From NCBI RefSeq assembly GCF_028640845.1, contig NC_080546.1, positions 68,539,205 through 68,603,204 of the forward strand: a stretch of DNA of 64,000 nt, given 5' to 3'. Positions 13,658 to 25,279 of this stretch are shown piece by piece. Every line of letters begins with the position of its first letter. Positions within the stretch are counted from its first letter, which is position 1. Under the pieces are notes generated by a model that had not been told where the DNA came from, did no database searches, and saw only the letters and a program-made list of their open reading frames with translations. The stretch is from Ahaetulla prasina (lineage: Eukaryota > Chordata > Lepidosauria > Squamata > Colubridae). The position numbers and the translations under genes are program-made.

Positions 13658-14063
13658 TGCTAACAAAATCAGACTCGAGATCTCCAACATCCTCTGCACC
13701 AGCAAGCCACCCAAAAGCAACTTACCCAAAGAGGAACAGACAGCACTACTTAACCTGAAAAAAGATACCAGCATAATAATCCTACCAGCAGACAAGGGCA
13801 ACGCCACGGTGGTTATGAACACATCTGACTACCAAATCAAATTAACCAACCTACTCCAAGACCCTGCATACAAGCCCCTAAACACAGACCCCACCACCTA
13901 CCTAGAAAAAACCACTAGATCCAAAATAAAAGCCTCCCCCATCAGCGAAGAACCAACAAAGAATCATTCCCAGAGAAAATCATCCAGATGCCCTAAGCTC
14001 ATGGTAAGATACACAAAGAAGGAACCCACTCAGTCAGCTCCCATGGGCTCACAGCTACAATAG
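13629..14063 (+). pseudogene. Penelope RT N-terminal coding fragment
   Basis: An open frame of about 144 codons, of which the first ten belong to the inverted copy across the junction. From DDANKIRLEIS onward it reads as a Penelope-like RT N-terminus: LKKDTSIIILPADKGNATVV, DYQIKLTNLLQDPAYK, then SRCPKLMVRYTKKEP. The frame is lost after APMGSQLQ. It would be part of the reverse transcriptase. Confidence 0.7.
13653..13658. other. Inversion junction with microhomology
   Basis: Left of this point the sequence is Penelope on the minus strand; right of it, Penelope on the plus strand. The bases gatga fit both parents: tagatgaagtatg in copy 1, and gatgacgctaac in the RT N-terminal region. This is the innermost point of the big palindrome. 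Confidence 0.7.
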
Positions 14064-14373
14064 CCAGATCTGCCAAACTACAGCCCAAGACCATCTCCTC
14101 ACATAAAAACTCATTCCAGTTCATAGAGATCATAAAGAAACAAAACTTACAGCCCAGCGACCTACCGTGAGCTTGATGTCATATCCTCTTCACCCAAGTG
14201 CCAATCAAAGAAGCCTTGACAGCTATCCAAAACAAATATAACCACACATCCTAGATCTGACCAACCACTGCCTATCCAACACATACTTCATCTACAATGG
14301 ACAAAATACAAACAAGTAGAAGGAGCACCCATGGGATCACCCCTCTCACCTGTCATTGCCAATCTACATGGAA

Positions 14374-16000
14374 GCACAGACCCAAATCTCACTTCCTGTG
14401 AACACGTCTGGAAACTTCTCCTGCCTCCATTGTCCATGGCTGCCGCAGACTCACCAGGTGTTTAAAAGGACACCTGCCGTCGACGGCTGTGATCTCCCAG
14501 CTATACAGGACTACATGCTGGCGTCCCTCGGCAGATTCAGGCCACAGGCTGCCATTACTGGTGACCTGGGCCGCTGTGTGACACACTGGAATAATTGCAG
14601 CAGCCTGGTGGTGAACACAGAAGAATTGAGGAATGAAGAAGATATCAAATGTGGTGGGTACTCCAGCGGGGGTTTTCTCCCAGACTGGAAGAGCGAATCA
14701 CTTCAGAAGGACAAATAACAAGATTACCGGTTTGTGGAGCTCTGGAGAAAGAGGTGATGGAGAATTTAGGAGGGAGGGTTTGAGGCCCTCCTCTGGGGAA
14801 CAATGGTGGCGCCCAGCCCGCCTTCACTATGAGAATCTTGATGACATCACTTCTTCCTGGTTGACTAACTGTACCTGGACTCATGTTCCTGTGAGTGCCC
14901 CTGGTGGATCCGGAGGAAATTATAAGGATACTGTGCTTGCCTGAGGATTTAAAAATTTTTTAAATGGCAAAAGGTCAGAGACCAACTGCTGGAGAAATGG
15001 AGAGAATTCTGGAAAAGTTATCTAATATGGACAAGAAACTGGATGAAATAAGAGTAGAAATTGTGACTATCCAAAAGGATTTAAAGGATACTCAACAAGT
15101 CTCAGCAGAAAATAAGCAGAAAGTGGAAGGTCTGAGGGTGAGATGCGGCAGTGCAGAAAGAGGGAGACGACAAGCAATGCTGTGCTTGGACCACAGATGG
15201 ATAAAATGTCTTATTTCCTTAGGTTTCAAAATTTGAAGAAGTGGACCAAGAAGACTTGAGAGATGTTGTGACTAACTGTTGGGAGAATTTCTTGGGAGAG
15301 GTGTTGATTTTATGAATTGGGATGTGGATCGAGTTTATAGAGTTAATTCACAATATGCACGCACGCATGCAGTTCCTAGAGAGGTTCATGTCAAATTTGT
15401 GAAAAGAGAGACGAGATGAAATTCTTAGAAAACATAGGAGTGGGGCACTGACTTATAGGGGCAGGAGATAGCCATTCTGAGGCAGATTCCCAGACAGGTA
15501 CGTGAAATGAGAAAGAAATATTACTTTTATCAAGCAAATTGTACCAGAAGGAGTGGGTCAGATGGCTGATGCCAGAGGATTGATGATCAGGGCATTATTA
15601 AAAAAAAATTAGTACAATTATGAGGCTCCCACAGGAACACAGCTCCTGGATTTAGATGACCCAGGAATTGAAGAAAGGTTATAGACCATGAGGCGGCTGC
15701 CGCTGTTGCCCTAGTTGGGTCACTGAACCCAGTTCTGAGATCCAAAACTAGGAAGTGACAAAGATATTTGGTATTGTGTTGGTTTTCCTTATTCTCTTTC
15801 GTATGATATTCTGATTATTCTTGACCTTCCTTATTGTGTAAGATTGAAACTTAGCTACTGATCACCTGCTTGCCATATGGCTGTTGTATGTGTTTAAAAT
15901 TTTGAGTAAAATTCTTATCATGTATAAGAAAAATGAAAATTTACCATACCTGATATGTATTTGCATAAATTTTTTTTGACCAATAAAAACTTTTTATAAC
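14374..16000 (+). mobile_element. ORF1-only L1 derivative (HAL1-like)
   Basis: An insert of about 1.6 kb inside the Penelope RT. It has a GC-rich 5' UTR-like part (14374-14963), an L1 ORF1 (from ATG 14964) and then directly a 3' UTR ending ccaataaaaactttttataac. No endonuclease or RT is present. This is the architecture of mammalian half-L1 (HAL1) elements. The Penelope sequence is continuous on both sides except for a loss of about 7 bp. I could not identify a clean target duplication. Confidence 0.65.
14964..15690 (+). pseudogene. L1 ORF1-type coiled-coil/RRM protein remnant
   Basis: Starts MAKGQRPTAGEMERILEKL with a heptad-rich coiled coil (MDKKLDEIRVEIVTIQKDL) to about codon 57. Frameshifts then occur, with FLRFQNLKEVDQEDLRDVV near 15215-15265, VDRVYRVNSQYA near 15325, VPREVHVKFVKRE near 15370 and AILRQIPRQVREM near 15470-15510. 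The order matches L1 ORF1 (coiled coil, RRM, CTD). At least two frameshifts make it non-functional. Confidence 0.75.
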
Positions 16001-17408
16001 AAGAAACCCAAGCTCTAGAAAAATCTGATCACAAACCCAAACTCTGGCTCAGATATGTAGACGACACCTTCATAATCTGGCCACACGGGAAAGAAAAACT
16101 TGACAACTCACACACCTCAATAGCCTACACCCCAAAATACAGTTCACCATGGAAACAGAAGTTAATAACCAACTTCCTTCCTGGATGTCTTAGTCTACAG
16201 AAACCCAATGGCTCCTAGGACACACCATCTACCAGAAGAAAACACACACAAACCGCTATCTGCACGCACTCACACCACCACCCAGCACAGATCAACTCCG
16301 TAGCTAAGACACTCATCTCCAGAACAAAATGCTTAGCTGATGAACAACACCTAAAACCGAACTGACACTCTCACTAACGTACTAACATCCAATGGATTCC
16401 AAACAAATAAGATTACCAAGCTAATCCAAAAAGAACCCCACTAAAATCCAAGACAGAGAACAAGAAAACGCACAGCCCTCCTCCCATATATAAAAGGCAC
16501 CACAGACAGAATCAGCAAGATCCTCCACAAACACAACATCAAGACAGCATTCTGCACAAACAGAAAATATCCACCATCCTAAGAAACCCCAAAGACAAAA
16601 TTGAGTTAGAAAATCAAGGAGTATATGAACCCATGCACCGCCTGCCCCACCACATACATTGACAAACCAACAGAAGAATAAGTGCACGATTGAAGAACAC
16701 AAGAACTCATTCAAAAGAGGAACTAACTTTTCCTGGTCCAACACTTTAAAGTCACAGGACATGATATTGACTTTAAAAGACCAGAACTATCGCAAAACTG
16801 AACACTTTAACAACAGAATAATCAGAGAAGCCATTGAGATAGAAAAAGACACAGCATGAACAAAGAGATGACCTCCCGCCTACCAGCCATTTGAAATTAT
16901 TGACAAACGAGTCCCTAACACGAGGAATGACACCAGACCCACACTACAGGTCCACACAGGATGTCACCAACATCCACCCAGCAGACCCAAACCCACACTG
17001 ATCATGAAGCACACCAAGGACCAGAAGCCAGACCGCAGCTGCAACATTAGCCATTTCAAACCTCCAATCCATTCATGCAGCAGACTGACACCCACTATGA
17101 AGATGTAGCATACCACAAAGCCAAACAACAGCTATGCAGCTCACCAGCTCAAATCTGCAGCACAGACTAGACTGAGCACAACCAAGACCAACACAGGACA
17201 CACAGCCAATCAGAGCACAGAAAACCCCATCCAATCAGAGCACAGCCAAGCTCCCACCCAATCAGTTCAAACCCCACTAGCAGTTAAAAGGAAGAAACAG
17301 CATCACACATTGCTCCAGAAGCACAAGCTGAAGCCTGAAGATGACGAATGAGACTTCTAAACGTCGCCAAGACACTTCCAATTTTACACGGGAGTAAACA
17401 ACCAAAGA

Positions 17409-17411
<3 letters not shown>

Positions 17412-17453
<42 letters not shown>
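17412..17453. repeat. (TA)n microsatellite
   Basis: Perfect TA run that mirrors the 97-bp run at 9257-9353 in the other arm but is less than half as long. Confidence 0.95.
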
Positions 17454-17456
<3 letters not shown>

Positions 17457-19795
17457 TAATAACTATATTAATTGGATATAATGAAAGAAACATAGGACAG
17501 GAACGGTAGGCACGTTGTGCTTATGCACTTTACGGACCTCTTAGGAATGGGGTGAGGTCAATAGTAGATAGTTTTTGGTTAAAGCTTTGGGGATTTTGAG
17601 AAGAGACCACAGAGTCAGGTAGTGTATTCCAAGCATTAACAACTCTGTTAAGTCATATTTTCTGCAATCAAGATTGAAGCGTTAACATTAAGTTTAAATC
17701 TATTGTTTGCTCTGTATTGTTGTGATTGAAGCTGAAGTAGTCTTTAACAGGAAGGACATTGCAATAGATGATTCTATGAGTTAAACACAGGTCCTGTCAA
17801 GGCAGCAGAGTTCTAAGTTTTCTAAACCAAGATTTCAAGTCTGTGGCATAAGGTATTTTGTTGTATTCAGAGGAGTGGAGAACTCTTCTTGTAAAATATT
17901 TCTGGACACGCTCAATTGTATTGATGTCTGAAATGTGTGGGTTCCAGACAGAGCTGTATTCAAGAATTGGTCTAGCAAATGTTTTATAAGCTCTGTAGTA
18001 GTGAGTGTTTCTGGAGAAGAAGGTATATAAGATTAGGTTTACAACTCTTAAAGCCTTTTTGCATGTAGTTGCAGCTTTGGCACTTAGATCATTGATAGAA
18101 AACCCAGTTCTTTGACATCTGTAAGGTAATGTCCATCAAGTTTGTATTTATGTTTGATTCTTTTTCCAATGTAAGACAGAGCATTTGCTGGTTGAGATTT
18201 GAGTTGCCAAGTTTTTGACCATTTGACAAGTCAAGGTCTTTTTAAGGGTAGCTGTATTATTGGTAGTGTTAAATAGTTTGACATCATCAGCAAAAGAACA
18301 CAATACTTTTAATATGGTCACAGATCATTAATGTATAATATGAAGAGTGTTGGTCCAATCTTAGCTGTTGCAGACTAAGTCTGTCTGTTATTAACACAGC
18401 TGCTTGCAATTACTGCAAGTTCAAGTCCCACTAGGCCCAAGGTTGACTCAACCTTCCATCCTTGATAAGGTAGGTAAAATGAGGACCCAGATTGTTGGGG
18501 GCAATAAAAGTTGACTTTGTATATAATATACAAATGGATGAAGACTATTGCTTAACACTGTGTAAGCCGCCCTGAGTCTTCGGAGAAGGGCGGGATATAA
18601 ATTCAAATAATAATAAAAAAAAGAACACTGCCTTGGGGAATGCCGCTATTGACAGGAACAGGATTTGATAGGGCACTGCCTATTTTGACCACTTCTTGTC
18701 TGTTTGACAGGAACGCTGTTATCCAATTGTGGAGGGGTCTGGAGATGCCGTAGAATTTTAGTTTTAGGAGAAGTTTGTCATGTACCACTGAGTCAAAAGC
18801 TTTACAGTCTATGTATCAAAAGTCTATGTAAATTGCATCTATTGTTTTGCCTTGATCAAGATTTGTAGTCCATATGTTTTTGCAGTGAAGAAGTTGTAAG
18901 TTACATGATAATTTTTTTTCTGAAACCAAATTGTTTATTAGAGAGTAGATTGTCTGTTTCTAGGTAGAGGATAATGGATTGGTTGATGATAGATTCCATA
19001 ACTTTACAGGTGACACAGCATAGAGAGATTGGTCTGTAATTTTCAACTAAGCTGGGGTCTCCTTTTTTGAAGACTGGGATGACCGTGGCTAGTGACCAAA
19101 GTTTGGGAAGGGAACTGGTCGTGAAGGCTTTTCGAAAGATTATGCTTAGGGGTTCTGCTATATGGAAAGCTTTTTTAAGAATGCATATAGTCCATCAGGT
19201 CCATAGATAGGGATGGTTTCAGTTTGTGAAGAGCTTTTCAACATTTTCTTCAGTGAAATCTATATTTGTTAGATGTTGTTTCTTAATGTCTATGAGCCAT
19301 TACTGTTAACAAAGACTGAGTCAAGAATGTGTTAAAGAGGTTTGCTTTAACTGTTTCATCATTATTTTCTTGCGTTAGATTCTTTTAGTGGTGGATAGAT
19401 CTTGAGTCATTAAGTTTGTTGTTCAAAAATTACAAAAAAGCACGATTGGAATTTGTGCCTAGAAGGTCTTCTTCTTGCTTGGTGTGGTAATTGGTGCATT
19501 CAGTTTTTATTTGGTTGCATATATCTCTGTATCGGTTTTTGAAATTTGCTACATGTCCCTTTTTGTTTTTTCTCCAAAGGGATTTTTTTTTTTTGGATTG
19601 AAGCTTTTTTATTGATATGGTAATTTGTTTTTCTTGATTTTCTTGATTGTTTTTCTTAGATCATTTGATATGAAAACTCCAAGGTCTTTAATGTATTTAG
19701 TATTCTGATTCTTTTTTCCAATGTGTAAAACAAAGCATTTGTTGGTTGAGATTTGGAGTTGCCAAATTTTTGACCATTCCACAAAGTCAAATGTT
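17454..19795 (-). mobile_element. LINE-II copy, right arm
   Basis: Reverse-complement counterpart of 6945-9257. From its 3' end (17454) it reads back through the post-RT domain, the RT (frame 18788-18603 with VNSGIPQGSVL and AFLSNRQE) and the PSLSIGPDG region near 19200, with abundant stops. It is interrupted by a SINE at 18355-18618. Confidence 0.75.
18355..18618 (+). mobile_element. tRNA-derived SINE with ggcgggatataaa tail
   Basis: The head has a Pol III B-box-like agttcaagtcc at 18418-18427. The body contains gaggacccagattgttggg. The 3' module is gccgccctgagtcttcgg...gggcgggatataaatt followed by (aataat)n. The same 3' module occurs alone at 51800-51865. It is inserted in LINE-II just before the GSVL motif. 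Confidence 0.75.
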
Positions 19796-21457
19796 AAAGT
19801 CAGATGTTAAAGAAAGAGAATACTGGGAGTCCTGTTTTTAAAGTAATAGTGAACCTTGAAAGATTGAAGTAACAAATTGGTTGATTTTGTTTTAATTTTG
19901 AATCTCTATTTTTTTTCTTTACTTTTCAGCTTGTTTTATAAGCTATTTTTAAAATATTTTTTGAACTTTTGATCTTATTGCTTGTTTACCAGATTGGTAA
20001 TATAAGACTTGGACTTGGTTTTTCTCTCTTTCTTGCTCGCCTGTTCTTTTTGGCCTTGACAAAGAGGTATTTTTGATTTCATAACTATAAAGAGAACTTG
20101 ATTAAGGCAAGAAGAGCCTGAAGATTTTCTTTTCTGTTTTTCTGTTTTTTCATTGGCTTTTCTTTCAGAATTATTTTCTTTTAGGTTTTGCTTTTTCTTT
20201 CTTTTGGGTGGTTTTTGGGTCTTATATTTGTTTATATTTTTTCTAATCAATCAACTGGATTAGATATTTGATTACAAATTGAACCATATGTGGATTACAA
20301 ATTGAGCTATAAAAATTAAGAAATGAAGAAATTAATCACATCTGTATTCAATAAGTTCCTCTACTGCAGAATCACAAAAACATAAGAGACTATGGATCAA
20401 AATATGTTAGATGTTTCATGAAGAAAGATAGTGAAACTTGATGAGAAGATGGAAAAGAGATGATCTAAAAGAGGTCAAGGAGATGATGAAATGAAGAAAG
20501 AATCCAAAAAGTAGAGGAATACAGATATGACAGGAAAAAAGTGGAGAACTAGGAAAGAATGACATCAGTTGACAAAAATCATGAAAGGACAATTATTGCT
20601 TTAGAACTGGACCATTCTGATTATTATTTAAGATTTCAAAATGTAGAGGAAGAGAAGAAACCCCAGATTATGCAGAGATGCTGGCAGAAATGATGAGGAA
20701 CCTAAAGAGAAGATATTAAATGGGATCAATAAATATTTAGGTACATACAAGATATGCAGTGAGAAATAAGCTACCAAGAAAAGTACATGTAAGATTTACA
20801 AAGAACGATAAAAACAGAAATATACAAATAGCAAGGAATACTCCAATAAAGTATAAGGATAAAGAGATAGTAATGCTGAGACAAATACCCAGAAGAGTGA
20901 GAAATCTACCAAGAAAAGTACATGTAAGATTTATAAAGAAAGCGATAAAAACAGAAATACTAAATAGCTGAATACTCCAATAAAGTATAAGGATAAAGAG
21001 ATAGTAATGCTGAGACAAATACCCAGAAGAGTGAAATCTGAGAAGATTATCATTTCTTGACAAAGTTGTTAATCAAAAAGGAGTGAGTTTTCAGTTTAAT
21101 ATTGGTGATCTGGCAAGAACAAAGACACAGATGATTCAATAGAAAAGTAGAAATATTTTATGAGCAATTTTGGGGACCAATCAAAGATGGAAAATTGAAA
21201 GCAAGAGAGTTAGTCAAGAAGACTGTAAAGAGAAAGAGAAACAAAGGAACAAATACAGGAACAGGAAGAGAGCAATAAGAGAAGAAGCAAGGCAAAAAGA
21301 TGCAGAACAGAGAGAGAGTAAGAGCGACAAGAGGACAAAAAACTACTAACAAGTAAATCATGGAAGAAGAAATAAAAGCAATATCAATAAATATAAATGA
21401 ACTAAATTCATAATAAAAAGAATAGAACTAAATAAATTAAACAGATTAAAGATATTA
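19796..21457 (+). mobile_element. L1-A 5' UTR and ORF1, right arm
   Basis: The plus-strand counterpart of 5272-6944. The 5' UTR occupies 19796 to about 20390 with no other gene visible. ORF1 follows in a badly shifted form. After ORF1, ORF2 begins near 21400 and is cut by the TA-flanked transposon at 21458. Confidence 0.75.
20390..21360 (+). pseudogene. L1-A ORF1, frameshifted, with internal duplication
   Basis: Fragments of the same ORF1 as at 5381-6270. A segment including LPRKVHVRF, IKYKDKEIVMLRQIPRRVRN appears twice in a row (20770-20900 and 20907-21035), whereas the left arm has it once. Multiple small deletions break the frame. Confidence 0.7.
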
Positions 21458-21712
21458 TCGTATTTTTCATAGTATAAGACATCAGAGTATAAGACACCTT
21501 AATTTTTAGGAAAATAAGAAAAAGCTGATTGGCAGGTGGATTGGCTCGGAATATCCAATCAGCTGTTCCCAGAGGTGAATTTTAGCAACAGGTTCCTTGG
21601 TTGTGAGCTCTGTGGTGTGCTCTTTTTGGGTTTCTGCTCTGAAAATAGAGCTTCAGAAAAATTCTGATGTTCTGTTTGGGAGCTTTTTTTCTGAAGTCTG
21701 CTTCTTTTTTTT

Positions 21713-22295
21713 CAGGGTGAAATGTAATTTGTTACTACTGGGTCTGTGTGGCTTGGGAGGGGGTAATGTGACTGAGTGATTTTTTACTTTTAAAAACATT
21801 TTTTCTACAACCTCTTCGGCCGAAGAAAAACAACCTCTTCAGCCAGAGGAACTTTTAAACTTTTTTTACTTTTAAAAGCATTTTTTTATAACTTTGAAGA
21901 AAACAACCTCTTGGCCAAAGGAAAAATTAATGGTTTGAGATCCTTGAGTTGGAATTTTAAAATATTTTTTCCTCTTTGAAGAGCTTGTAGAAAACATGCT
22001 TTAAAAGATTCTGGCAATCAGGCAACTCAGCTGGGATCACCAGAGGCTTTTAAAAGCTTTTTTACAACTCTTCAGCCAAAGAAGTTGTAGAAAAATGCTT
22101 TAAAGGATCTGACGATCAGCTGAGCTGCACGATCATCAGAGTCTTTTTTACTTTTAAAAGCATTTTTCAGCTAAAGAAATGCTTAAAAGTAAAAACCTTC
22201 TGATGATTCTGGCTCTTGGAGTTTGCACTTCTCCAACCCACCACCATCATTACCAGATCGGGTGATCCAGTCTCAACCAGGAGCATTTCACCCTG
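21713..22295. mobile_element. hAT, right-arm copy of the hairpin-rich element
   Basis: Counterpart of 4280-4978, starting cagggtgaaatgt and ending catttcaccctg. It has lost over 100 bp in short deletions, mostly inside the hairpin modules. Confidence 0.7.
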
Positions 22296-22589
22296 GCTTT
22301 TTTCTGAAACTCCATTTGGGGCTTTTTTCTGAAGCTCCTTTGGGGCTTTTTTCTGAAGCTCCGTTTAGCTTTTTTTCTGAAGGTCCATTTGGGACTTTCC
22401 CCTGAAGTTCTGTTTGGGGCTTTTAAACTCCATTTGGGGCTTTTTCTAAGCTCTGTTTGGGGATTTTTTTCTGAAGCTCCATTTGGGGCTTTTTTTTCTA
22501 AACTTGTTTGGGGCTTTTTTTTTCTAAACTTGTTTGGGTTTTTTTTTCTAAGCTCCGTTTGGGGCTTTTTTTCTGAAGCTTCATTTGGG

Positions 22590-23001
22590 TATAGTGACCA
22601 GACGTCCCACTTTTGGCGGGACAGTCCCGCTTTTTAATAATTTGTCCCACGTCCCGCAGCAATTCCAAAAAGTCCCAATTTTTTTTGGTTTCACTCCCAT
22701 TCTGAAAATGGGAGGCGGCAACGCAAGAGGAGGAGGCAGAGAAGGGGGAGTGGCGGAGAAGGGGGCGCAAGAGGGAGGAGAGACGCTGCTTGACTTCACC
22801 CGAGAGGAAGAAAAGAGCGGAGCGGAGAGCCGAGGAGAGCCAAACCTGCCTGGAAGAGCTGAGAGGAGAGCCGAGCCTGCCTGGAAGAGCGAGAAGCAGC
22901 AGCCTCTCCTCCTCCTTCAGCCAGGTGGCAAGGCTCAGCGAGCATCGCAGCCCCCAGTCAATGGTGTCCCACTTTGCCATCGCTGAAATCTGGTCACTTT
23001 A
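22590..23001. mobile_element. hAT-type MITE, right-arm copy
   Basis: Starts tatagtgaccaga and ends tctggtcacttta. It is flanked by catttggg at 22582-22589 and 23002-23009. Counterpart of 3541-3961. Confidence 0.8.
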
Positions 23002-23241
23002 CATTTGGGGCTTTTTTTTCTAAACTTGTTTGGGGCTTTTTTTTCTAAGCTCTGTTTGGGGCTTTCTTTCTAAACTCCATTTGGAGCTTTTTTTTTCTGA
23101 AGCTCCATTTGGGGCTTTTTTCTGCCTCTGAAACCTCAGTTTGGGAAGCTGGGCAGGGCAACATTCAAGTATAAGATGCACCCAGATTTTCACCCTCTTT
23201 TTTGGGGGAAAAAAGTTTGTCTTATACTCCAAAAAATACGG

Positions 23242-23698
23242 TATATGTTTGCAAGAAGTTCATATCAGAAAACAACACAAAAAACTATTAGAACATTCAA
23301 AATTGGGAGTATTATTTACTTTGTTGATAGATCAAAGCAAGAGAGGGGTAGCATTATATATTAAAGAAAAACTAGAACCCAAGCAAATATTTCTTGATAA
23401 AAAAGGGAGGATACTTATGGTGGAGGTAACAATGAACTATAAACAAATGCTGTTGATAGTGTTATATGCACCAAATGATAATCAAGAAGAATTTTATGGG
23501 AAATTACACAGAAAAATACTAGAATTTGAATATGAAAATATTTGTATAATGGGTGATTTCAATGTGGTGATAGACACAGATTTGAACTATAAAGCAACAA
23601 AGATAAATAAGAAATCTAGGAAAACACTTCCAAGGACTTTTTTCATAATGGTTGAGGAATTAAGTAAACAAGATGTGTGGAGAAAAGGACATCTGAAA
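23242..23698 (+). pseudogene. L1-A ORF2 endonuclease fragment, right arm
   Basis: Encodes the same endonuclease core as 2844-3300 (RGVALYIKE, LYAPNDNQEEF, IMGDFNVV) and ends at the 8-bp hAT target atctgaaa (23691-23698). The frame is open but carries only part of ORF2. Confidence 0.8.
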
Positions 23699-24390
23699 CA
23701 GGGGTGAAATGCTCCCGGTTCGGACCGGCTCTCCCAATCCGGTAGTGATGGTGGCTGGTGGTTTGGAGAACCGGTAGCAAAAATCCCTGGCCCCGCCCCC
23801 TGCCCCTGCTGAGCTGCGCCATCATCAGAGGTTTTTTTTTCTTTTCTTTTAAAAACAGTTTTTCTTCAGCCGAAAAAATGCCTTGAAAAGTAAAAAAAAA
23901 AGTTTTCAATGATCTCGTGGCTCAGCTGGGATTGTCAGAACTCTTTAAACTCTTTTTTTTACAGGTTTAACTATCTTGGCCGAAGAGGTTGTTAAAAAAA
24001 AGGTTTTAAAAGGCTCCTTTGGCAATCCCAGCTGATTTCCTCATCACCAGAACCTTAAAAAACATGTTTTCTACAAGCTCTTCAGCCGAAGAGCTTGCTA
24101 AAACAATTATTTTAAGAGGTTCTGGGCTGCAATGAGGGAACTTCAGCTGGGATCACCAGAGGAGCTTTAAAGCTATTCTTCAGCCAAAGAATTGTAGAAA
24201 AATGCTTAAAGATCATTTATAGCTGAGCTGCAGATCATCAGAGTTTTACTTTTAAAGCATTTTTCAGCTAAAGAAAAATGCTTTAAAAGTTAAAAAAACC
24301 TCTGATGATTGCTTTCAGTTAGTTTTTGCTAGTTAAAACCATCATTACCAGATCGGGTGATCAGTCTGAACCAGGAGCATTTCACCCCTG
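23699..24390. mobile_element. Hybrid hAT at a tandem-duplication joint
   Basis: Starts like the L1-inserted hAT (caggggtgaaatgctccc, following atctgaaa) but ends like the minisatellite-inserted hAT (ccaggagcatttcacccctg followed by gctttttt and minisatellite). A recombination between these two related copies would duplicate the about 2 kb between them, which is what follows at 24391-25725. Confidence 0.65.
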
Positions 24391-25277
24391 GCTTTTTTCT
24401 GAAACTCCATTTGGGGCTTTTTTCTGAAGCTCCTTTGGGGCTTTTTCTGAAGCTCCGTTTGGGGCTTTTTTCTGAAGGTCCATTTGGGACTTTTTTTCCC
24501 TGAAGTTCTGTTTGGGGCTTTTAAACTCCATTTGGGGCTTTTTCTAAGCTCTGTTTGGGATTTTTCTGAAGCTCCATTTGGGGCTTTTTTCTAAACTTGT
24601 TTGGGGCTTTTTCTAAACTTGTTTGGGTTTTTTTCTAAGCTCCGTTTGGGGCTTTCTGAAGCTTCATTTGGGTATAGTGACCAGACGTCCCACTTTTGGG
24701 AACAGTCCGCTTTTAATAATTTGTCCCATCGTCCGCAGCAATTCCAAAAGTCCCAATTTTTGGTTTCACTCCCATTCTGAAAATGGAGGGCTGCAAGAGG
24801 AGGAGGCAGAGAAAGTGGCGGAGGGCGCAAGAGGGAGGAGAGACGCTGCTTGACTTCACCCGAGAGGAAGAAAAGAGCGGAGCGGAGAGCCGAGGAGAGC
24901 CAAACCTGCCTGGAAGAGCTGAGAGGAGAGCCGAGCCTGCCTGGAAGAGCGGAGAAGCAGCAGCCTCCTCCTCCTTCAGCCAGGTGGCAAGGCTCAGCGA
25001 GCATAGTCAATGGTGTCCCCCTTTGCCATCGCTGAAATCTGGTCACTTTACATTTGGGGCTTTTTTTCTAAACTTGTTTGTTTTTTCTAAGCTCTGTTTG
25101 GGGCTTTCTAAACTCCATTTGGAGCTTTTTTCTGAAGCTCCATTTGGGGCTTTTTTCTGCCTCTGAAACCTCAGTTTGGGAAGCTGGGCAGGGCAACATT
25201 CAGAGTATAAGATGCACCCAGATTTTCACCCTCTTTTTTGGGGGAAAAAAGTTTGTCTTATACTCCAAAAAATACGG
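24391..25277. repeat. Second direct copy of minisatellite, MITE and TA-transposon end
   Basis: Repeats 22296-23241 in the same orientation with further short deletions. It includes a MITE at 24673-25050 (flanked by catttggg) and the transposon end aatacgg at 25277. Confidence 0.75.
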
Positions 25278-25279
25278 TA

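Larger units (their letters stand above)
13657..17411 (+). mobile_element. Penelope-like element, plus-strand copy split by an L1-derived insert
   Basis: The RT N-terminal frame (13629-14061) carries ILPADKGNATVVMNTSDY, typical of Penelope-like RT. It continues with stops to APMGSPLSPVIANLYM near 14330-14370, is interrupted at 14374-16000, and resumes with gaaacccaagctctag at about 16003. The GIY-YIG region (tacattgacaaaccaacag near 16655) and the 3' end ccaaagacct before (TA)n follow. Confidence 0.8.
21458..23241. mobile_element. TA-flanked DNA transposon, right-arm copy
   Basis: Begins tcgtatttttcatagtataag and ends ccaaaaaatacgg, with TA on both sides (21456-21457, 23242-23243). It is the reverse complement of 3301-5271 but 187 bp shorter. 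It contains nested hAT copies at 21713-22295 (CAGGGTGAAAT ... TTCACCCTG) and 22590-23001 (8-bp duplication catttggg on both sides) and the minisatellite at 22296-22589 and 23010-23130. Confidence 0.75.
13657..23780. repeat. Right arm of the giant imperfect inverted duplication
   Basis: Reverse complement of 2771-11552 in element order, with an extra HAL1-like insertion at 14374-16000. It has more short deletions than the left arm in the repeat-rich part. The outer edge is inside a hAT near 23780, matching the left edge at 2771. Confidence 0.8.

Noticed and set aside
13657..17411. Telomerase reverse transcriptase gene
   Set aside because: RT motifs and the GIY-YIG domain identify a Penelope-like element; relationship to telomerase is only deep ancestry.
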